From Scortum barcoo (taxonomy: Eukaryota; Chordata; Actinopteri; Centrarchiformes; Terapontidae): 64,000 nucleotides of DNA. This document shows, in pieces, positions 58,401 to 64,000 of this stretch. A model generated the notes under the pieces. That model saw nothing but the letters and a program-made list of their open reading frames with translations. It was not told the DNA's origin and did not search any database. The position numbers and the translations under genes were made by a program. Numbering within the stretch: position 1 is the stretch's first letter; each line of letters starts with the position of its first letter. The DNA lies in contig CM041540.1 of the NCBI GenBank assembly GCA_023238725.1, positions 6,591,501-6,655,500 on the forward strand, written 5' to 3'.

Positions 58401-61400
58401 CACTGGGTCAAAATTTCCATTTTTCCTATATTGTGGCAAAACATAGACTGTTTAAAAGAACTGAAAGTAGCCACCATTATGTTACCCATTAGTTTGTGGA
58501 CTTCCTCTTTGAGGCCTCATGTCTGGCATTTTGGCTGTTGCACATCTAGGACTTTCTGCAACCAGTGGAGTCGCCCTTTGCTGACCATTAGAATTAAGGA
58601 GATTAAGCGGACACTTTTAATATGCCTAAAGGCAAGGCATTGCCCGATGTAAGAGATGTAGGGGCTGTGTGGATAAGGTCTCAGATATAAAATGGGGCCT
58701 GCACCTTGAAAATGATCAGCAAGGTCTCCAAGTACAACCTCACAGAGAAGCTAGCATGGCCGTAGATTTGTTTTATTAGGCTGATATTTACGGTTCATTG
58801 CCAATGGTCTACATAATACCTAAAAACATTCACATACTTCACTAAATTTGGGTAATCTTAACGGCATGCAATGCGAGAATATCTCCCAACAAAATGTCAG
58901 CTATTTTTTCCATTTTAACTACATGGCTTAGAAAAATAGGCTGTTTATCTGTTCATCTACATTTACTGACGTCAATATAATGAATGACTTTGCACTTTAA
59001 TGTACTCAAACATGTGATTTAACTGTAGCTTAAACACATCAAATCGCATAAATTCTATGAGAAAATTATCACGAATTACCAAGAACTCAGTGTCCAAACT
59101 GATATTTTTCAATGACAAATAAAAGTTTTAGTGTTTTATTAGTTTTTGCTCATGATGGCTATCTCACCAGCTAGCTATGCATTGTTACTCATAAAGCTGT
59201 TTGCTTTTAGCTCCATTTTAGCAATTTGTACATGCTGTTTTCAAGTAACTAATACATTTTTATGGCATAATGCATCTTTCTTTGATGCATACATAAACAT
59301 TTTGGCTTTGCAGTGCAGTGTTTGAGCTGCCTTTTTCATTCAGAATTACTTCTGGTTTTATTTTTAAAGCCTTAAAAAGGAACTAATTCAGTGCACTGTC
59401 TCTACACAGTTCCCTTTTTCTGCTCAGGACAGAGATTGTGAATGGTGGCCGGTGTTGCCTGTGGTCCTCCCCTATGAGATGACTGTGTGAGGGAGCATGT
59501 TTTCCCCCTGAAATTCAAAACGAGACCCTTTAACAAGCCCCGTCCTGACTGCCCCTCATCTGCTCTAATATTGTATCTAACAGCAGATCATTGGATGCTT
59601 CGAGGGTGGCAACCCAGCTCAGACAGCTATCGTCTGGTTACATAATGAGGTTTCAAATAGGAAATGATTCTCTTTTTCTCTCTCTGCATGTTCGACAACA
59701 CGCCTGGTGACCATGGTGAAGTTTGCTTTCATAAATAGCAAACATGAACTGAAGGCAAATGTCTGCTGCATGACTTCGATTTTTCCTCTCATATAAACAA
59801 GAATTGGTAAATCAGATAAAGAGGGCCCGGACTAAAAATAAAGAGAAATCCTGCATAATTCAAATGACCTAAATCCACAAGTAAACCCTAATTAAAGCCA
59901 TCTTGGAAGGTTTGTCCATGATCTGCTTTGGTTTGTCACCTGTGACACTCACCTCTAATTTCAACATGGCTGCTCTCGGCTCATATATAGCTCACAGCGG
60001 TGACTTCTGGCAAGTGTTTCTTAGCTTTAGGTGTCAACGCATGCATCGGCCTGTGAATATATTGTGCCGATTTGACTGGAATTTGCAGTATGAGCGGTCG
60101 CGTAGAGGAAGAGGCCTTATCTTCCCCCTGTGAGTTCATAAAATTTCCTCTCTGGTGGGAGAAGGGGAGTCTGGTCAACACAAAGTTTGCCTCTCTTCAC
60201 GTGTTCGACTTGTCCTCCCTGAGATTCTTGGCAGCCTGAGCATAATAAATAGAACATCTGCTGGATTTTCTAGGAAAAAGGGATGTCGAACAGTCAAGCT
60301 GCTATAAGTGAACAGAAAAGAAAAAGTGCGGTTCAGATTTGGTCTGGGTTGGTTTGGACAAAAACTGAAGCTGGGGTTGAATCACTTCCATTTCGACTTA
60401 AAATGGCAAGTGGCACTACTATTAAGCGGCTAATGATACGTATTCAATCTCAGTTATTTTTCAGGTTATTTATATTTATTATGAAGTGGACTTCCAACCG
60501 AGGAGTTGGCAGCGTGTTACAGATGTTGGTTCTCACAGGAGGTGAGCAGAGGCCCCTTGGTAATTGTGGTCATGACATGTGGGGTTATGTGACCTGATGC
60601 CCCACCCTTGTCTCCACGGCTCTGTCGTCCCCCTTCAGTTAGCACCTTATCTTGACTCCTTATCATCGGACTCAGGATCCAGGGAAGATCAGCTGAAGTC
60701 TCAGGAGCCGCGCTGCTCAGGTTACACGTGAAATGGCTTTACTGACGGGCCCAGGTAACTGTCCCAGTCTGTTAGTGTCCTCCCTCCTGCTCTGACATGT
60801 ACACCACCACGTTTGTGCACCTCCACAGTGATGGCCCCTCCACCGGTCCTGCCAGAATGTCATTTCATTCATGATGTGTGATGTTTTTATTTCTTTCATC
60901 AAGCAGCGCAGAATGACAGGTGAATATCACTCAAAATAAACTGAGAATTCATTCTTGCTGTGACTTGTTGGGAGAAAAACCCATCTAAACATCATCAGAT
61001 AGCATCATAATAAATCCTCATCTTCACATGGTGTCCCTCAAATTAAAATCCTCCTCTGCTGCTCTCTCACGATACAGGAATGAATGGAATTGCACCTTAA
61101 GGCTAACCGCTGCCTCGCCGCTCCAGCTCTCAGCCAGCGATAAGCTCACAACAACCTGTTAACTGCTGCAGACACACACTTTGGCTGTGCTTGTGTATGC
61201 ATGCCAATCAGTTGCTGCATCAGTGCTCCAGTTAATGATTTGTACAGCAGGTAAAAAAAACGTAACACTTGCAAATCATAGTGAAACTGGCCTGAATGCA
61301 AACAGTGTCGTTTTTTTTTCACTTCTCCTCTGTGCACTGTGCCATGTTGAAGAGACTTGACCCCAGTCGTGCTGTTCACCCGCTCTGTAATATGTGCTGG

Positions 61401-61964
61401 GCACCTTGAGAAGCGAGCTATCCATTGTCAAACCTCTTTGACCTGCTCTCTCCTTCAGCCTCTCCTATTTCCGCACAAAGACTCTCTAATGCCAGGTAGC
61501 TGGTGCTGGCATTCCTGTTGCATTCCACCATGGGGAAGTTGCTGGGATCAGGATGAAAAATGCCTGAAACAAAGGCCTACTCTCATTCACAGGGTTTAGG
61601 GTTCTGTGGGAAAGTCCAGGCTGGACAGAGGTTGGATGGCAGAGGAATGCGATGCGGGGCATAGCTCACACAGTGTCTACGACACAGACCTAAAGACACA
61701 TTGACAAGGTAGAGGTCTTCTTACAAAGAGGAGTCATGAAAGAGGATGATAGGACTCTGGATAGCTGCAGCACATCACCCGTTTATCATGTTTACAGACA
61801 GTTAAGACTTTGATTGGATGTCTGGGTGGAAGCTCAGTCCATTCAGACCGGACACTCTCCACTGCATCGTCTCCGGCCTTGTTTGCATTTGTTTAATAGT
61901 GATATTAAAGAGATTTAGCATGTAATAAAGCAGTGGTTCCCAACCTTTTTGGACCCTTAAAGCA

Positions 61965-62345
61965 AAAGTTCAACAATCTGAGAAATATGGTTATTCGCTT
62001 TGTGGTGGAGAGTTGGATAAGAAGATTGCTGCCACTCTCATTTGTGTCTGCAGCCGGTTAGCTTAGCTTCCCACAGTACAGAGTTTTATCTTGTTTGTTT
62101 AATTTGTACAAAACGTGAAATGTGAAAATAACAACTTTATGGGTAGTTATGTTCCAGTCTATTTCTTGGCCAGGAAACCAGCAGAGGTTAATGCTCAAAG
62201 CCAAGAAATAGTCTGGAACAACTCTCTTGCCAAAAGGTGAGTTGTTGTTTTCACACAAACAAGATATAACGTGTTGATTAATGAGCTTTACGGGTGCTGT
62301 TAGGTGGACATGGGAAGCATTTGACGGAGCTAGGCTAAAGGTAAG
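61965..62345 (+). mobile_element. MITE-family copy in the gene-free stretch
   Basis: Includes 'atggttattcgctttgtggt', 'gagttggataagaagattgc', 'gccggttagcttagcttccc' and 'gatataacgtgttgattaat'. The same phrases occur in the copies at 52395-52680 and, inverted, 32744-33330. It is the most complete copy of the internal region in the window. Confidence 0.65.
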
Positions 62346-62769
62346 CCAACTGGCTGTGGCCTTACATTCACTGAATACATAACACAGATGCACACACTTG
62401 CAATCATAAATTATTACACTACTACATTTTCTTTCATTTGTAAAGGTATGAAGTCCATTCCTTTCCTGCCTCATGCTGAGGTTAAGTGCCTGACCTTGCT
62501 TCACCCACCCTCCCCTGAGTCGTATCTGAACCTGGGCTTGTGGAGATTTGGAGAGGAATTTACTGTCAAAGTGTTTTCACTCTCCCACAACAAATACCAG
62601 AAGATATTCTTGATAATGCATCTTAGGCTATGGGGAAGAGAAAGGCAGTGAGATGAGCTTAAATGACGGTTGATCTTTCATATTTCAGTGGGATTTAATG
62701 ATCAAAGGTTAGACCTAATTATTTTTTAACCACGTGAGCGGCATTGAGTTTAGTATTTGTGGTTTTGAG

Positions 62770-62870
62770 TGAGATGTTTGAACAACTAATGGATGGATTG
62801 CCATGAAATTTTACATTCACCTCATCCCCCTCTGGACGAGTTACTTTGGTCAGCCGTTTTCATCCAGTGC
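62770..62870 (+). repeat. Short interspersed repeat ('gattgccatgaaa' type), copy 2
   Basis: 'ggatggattgccatgaaatt' and 'ctctggacgagttactttgg' match the phrasing of the copy at 58300-58400. Confidence 0.6.
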
Positions 62871-64000
62871 CATCATCAAGTGAACATTTCAAACTGTCCA
62901 GTGCTAACAACAAATTACCTGCAAAACCAACGAGGTTCCCACCTGTCTCAACTACACCATGTTTTTAGAGTGAATTTGCAACTGTTGGCATGCTAACACA
63001 CTAAGATAAAATGATGAACACCTGCCCATCAGCACGTCAGCACTGTCATTGTGAGCTTGTTAGCGTAAAGTGCTGCTGTGCTTAAGTACAGCCTCACAGA
63101 GATGTTAGTTCTGTTAAACATGATTGACACATTAAATAAAACTCTTCCTCCTTTCTCACTGTTATGTAACCCACACAGAGTAAAACTGGTCTGCAGTGTC
63201 TCTCTGGATTTATACACAGCAAGAACAATGCAAACCTCAGTGGTTTGCATTTCACTAAATACCGAACCACAGATCACAATAACTTGCAGATGAAACTAAG
63301 ACTCAGACTCAACCAAAGTTCTGCTGTCAAACAGGAAGACTTCCTGAGTATTGTCGGCAAGAATAGCATCAGCCTTCAATGTCCACATTTCACACATAAC
63401 TAGCAGCCTGTTTTACCTGTAATCAGCGTCTATATCTACGCATGAATGAATGCCAACACTTCTTGATAAATCTTTTTCCTCAAAAGTTTTGTTTGGCTTT
63501 AAACTTTTTCTCACAGAGATAAAAATCACGGCCAGGCTCACCTAAACACTTAAAGCTGCCTTTTGTTTATACTCCGAGCTGTGGGCTGCTACTGACTCGG
63601 CCTGTATATCATCTCCAGAGTCTATACGTAGTGTGTGGTTGCAGGGGCGTTGGAGATGGAGTATGTGGGGAAATGAGAGGAGATCTGCTGCAGCCCACAT
63701 GCCCCCTTCAGATTCTCTGATGTGGCTTCATGACTTCCTAGGAAATGCAAGGCCTTCTGGGATAGCACTTAAGTGGTCTCCAGAGTTTTACGAGCGTGTG
63801 TTTCGAGTGTGAATGAGTGCGTGGGCTTATATCTCAGCGTATCTCCGTTATCTCCGTTTCTTCTCCGCCATTCACAGTGTTATTGTTAAACTCTCGCTCT
63901 TTGATGTGTGAGGACACAGTTGAATAACTGCTGCTCTCCAAGAATTAGGGAGTGTCGCCGCAAACAAAAGGGCAAAGCAGACTATATCTACACAGGTGAT

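Larger units (their letters stand above)
55112..64000. other. Gene-free stretch to the window end
   Basis: I find no exon chain, RNA gene or family-like protein segment here. Several open frames of 70-110 codons exist on both strands, but they overlap each other, lack splice context and match nothing I know. Recognisable pieces are repeats (56175-56240, 58300-58400, 61965-62345, 62770-62870). The parts around 59440-60180 and 63550-63990 are not obviously repetitive. The stretch may be a gene desert, a long intron or the flank of the next gene. Confidence 0.5.

Noticed and set aside
60283..60597. 104-codon plus-strand frame beginning MSNSQAAISEQ
   Set aside because: No family resemblance, no exon neighbours, and composition like the flanking non-coding DNA.

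Overview
The window is genomic DNA from a vertebrate, almost certainly a ray-finned (teleost) fish. It is AT-rich, its genes have many small exons with canonical GT/AG introns, and the introns and gaps carry decayed copies of repeats common in fish genomes. The reconstructed proteins closely resemble vertebrate families as I recall them; no database search was run, so all homology statements rest on recognition of the translated exons. || Layout from left to right: (1) orc5, plus strand, 12 exons; the first exon(s) lie left of the window. (2) guca1a (guanylate cyclase activating protein 1), minus strand, four exons, complete, tail-to-tail with orc5. (3) An unrecognised one-exon 93-codon membrane-type protein gene on the minus strand, divergent from (4) golgb1 (giantin), plus strand, 19 coding exons, 2968 residues. 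(5) hcls1 (HS1, the haematopoietic cortactin relative), plus strand, 15 coding exons, 531 residues, with 5.5 actin-binding repeats. (6) llph, minus strand, 126 residues, head-to-head with (7) pex26, plus strand, 301 residues. (8) usp18, plus strand, 339 residues, with a cluster of IRF-type sites just upstream. (9) From about 55.1 kb to the end I find no gene, only diffuse repeats and unexplained unique sequence. || The genes do not form one pathway: DNA replication licensing (orc5), photoreceptor calcium feedback (guca1a), Golgi tethering (golgb1), actin signalling in blood cells (hcls1), ribosome biogenesis/nucleolus (llph), peroxisome import (pex26) and interferon/ISG15 control (usp18). Two linkages, golgb1-hcls1 and pex26-usp18, are also neighbours in the human genome, which supports orthology; the others are joined differently in human. 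|| Reading frames were joined across every intron by hand. All coding totals divide by three and every join keeps the family sequence, so the exon borders should be accurate to the base except where noted. The most interesting points are the tandem exon expansion in hcls1, an unusual catalytic box in usp18, the unknown small membrane protein, the IRF and CRX-like clusters at the usp18 and guca1a promoters, and an inverted pair of repeats spanning the 3' part of pex26. I saw no sign of a novel multi-gene system, CRISPR array, tRNA or rRNA gene.
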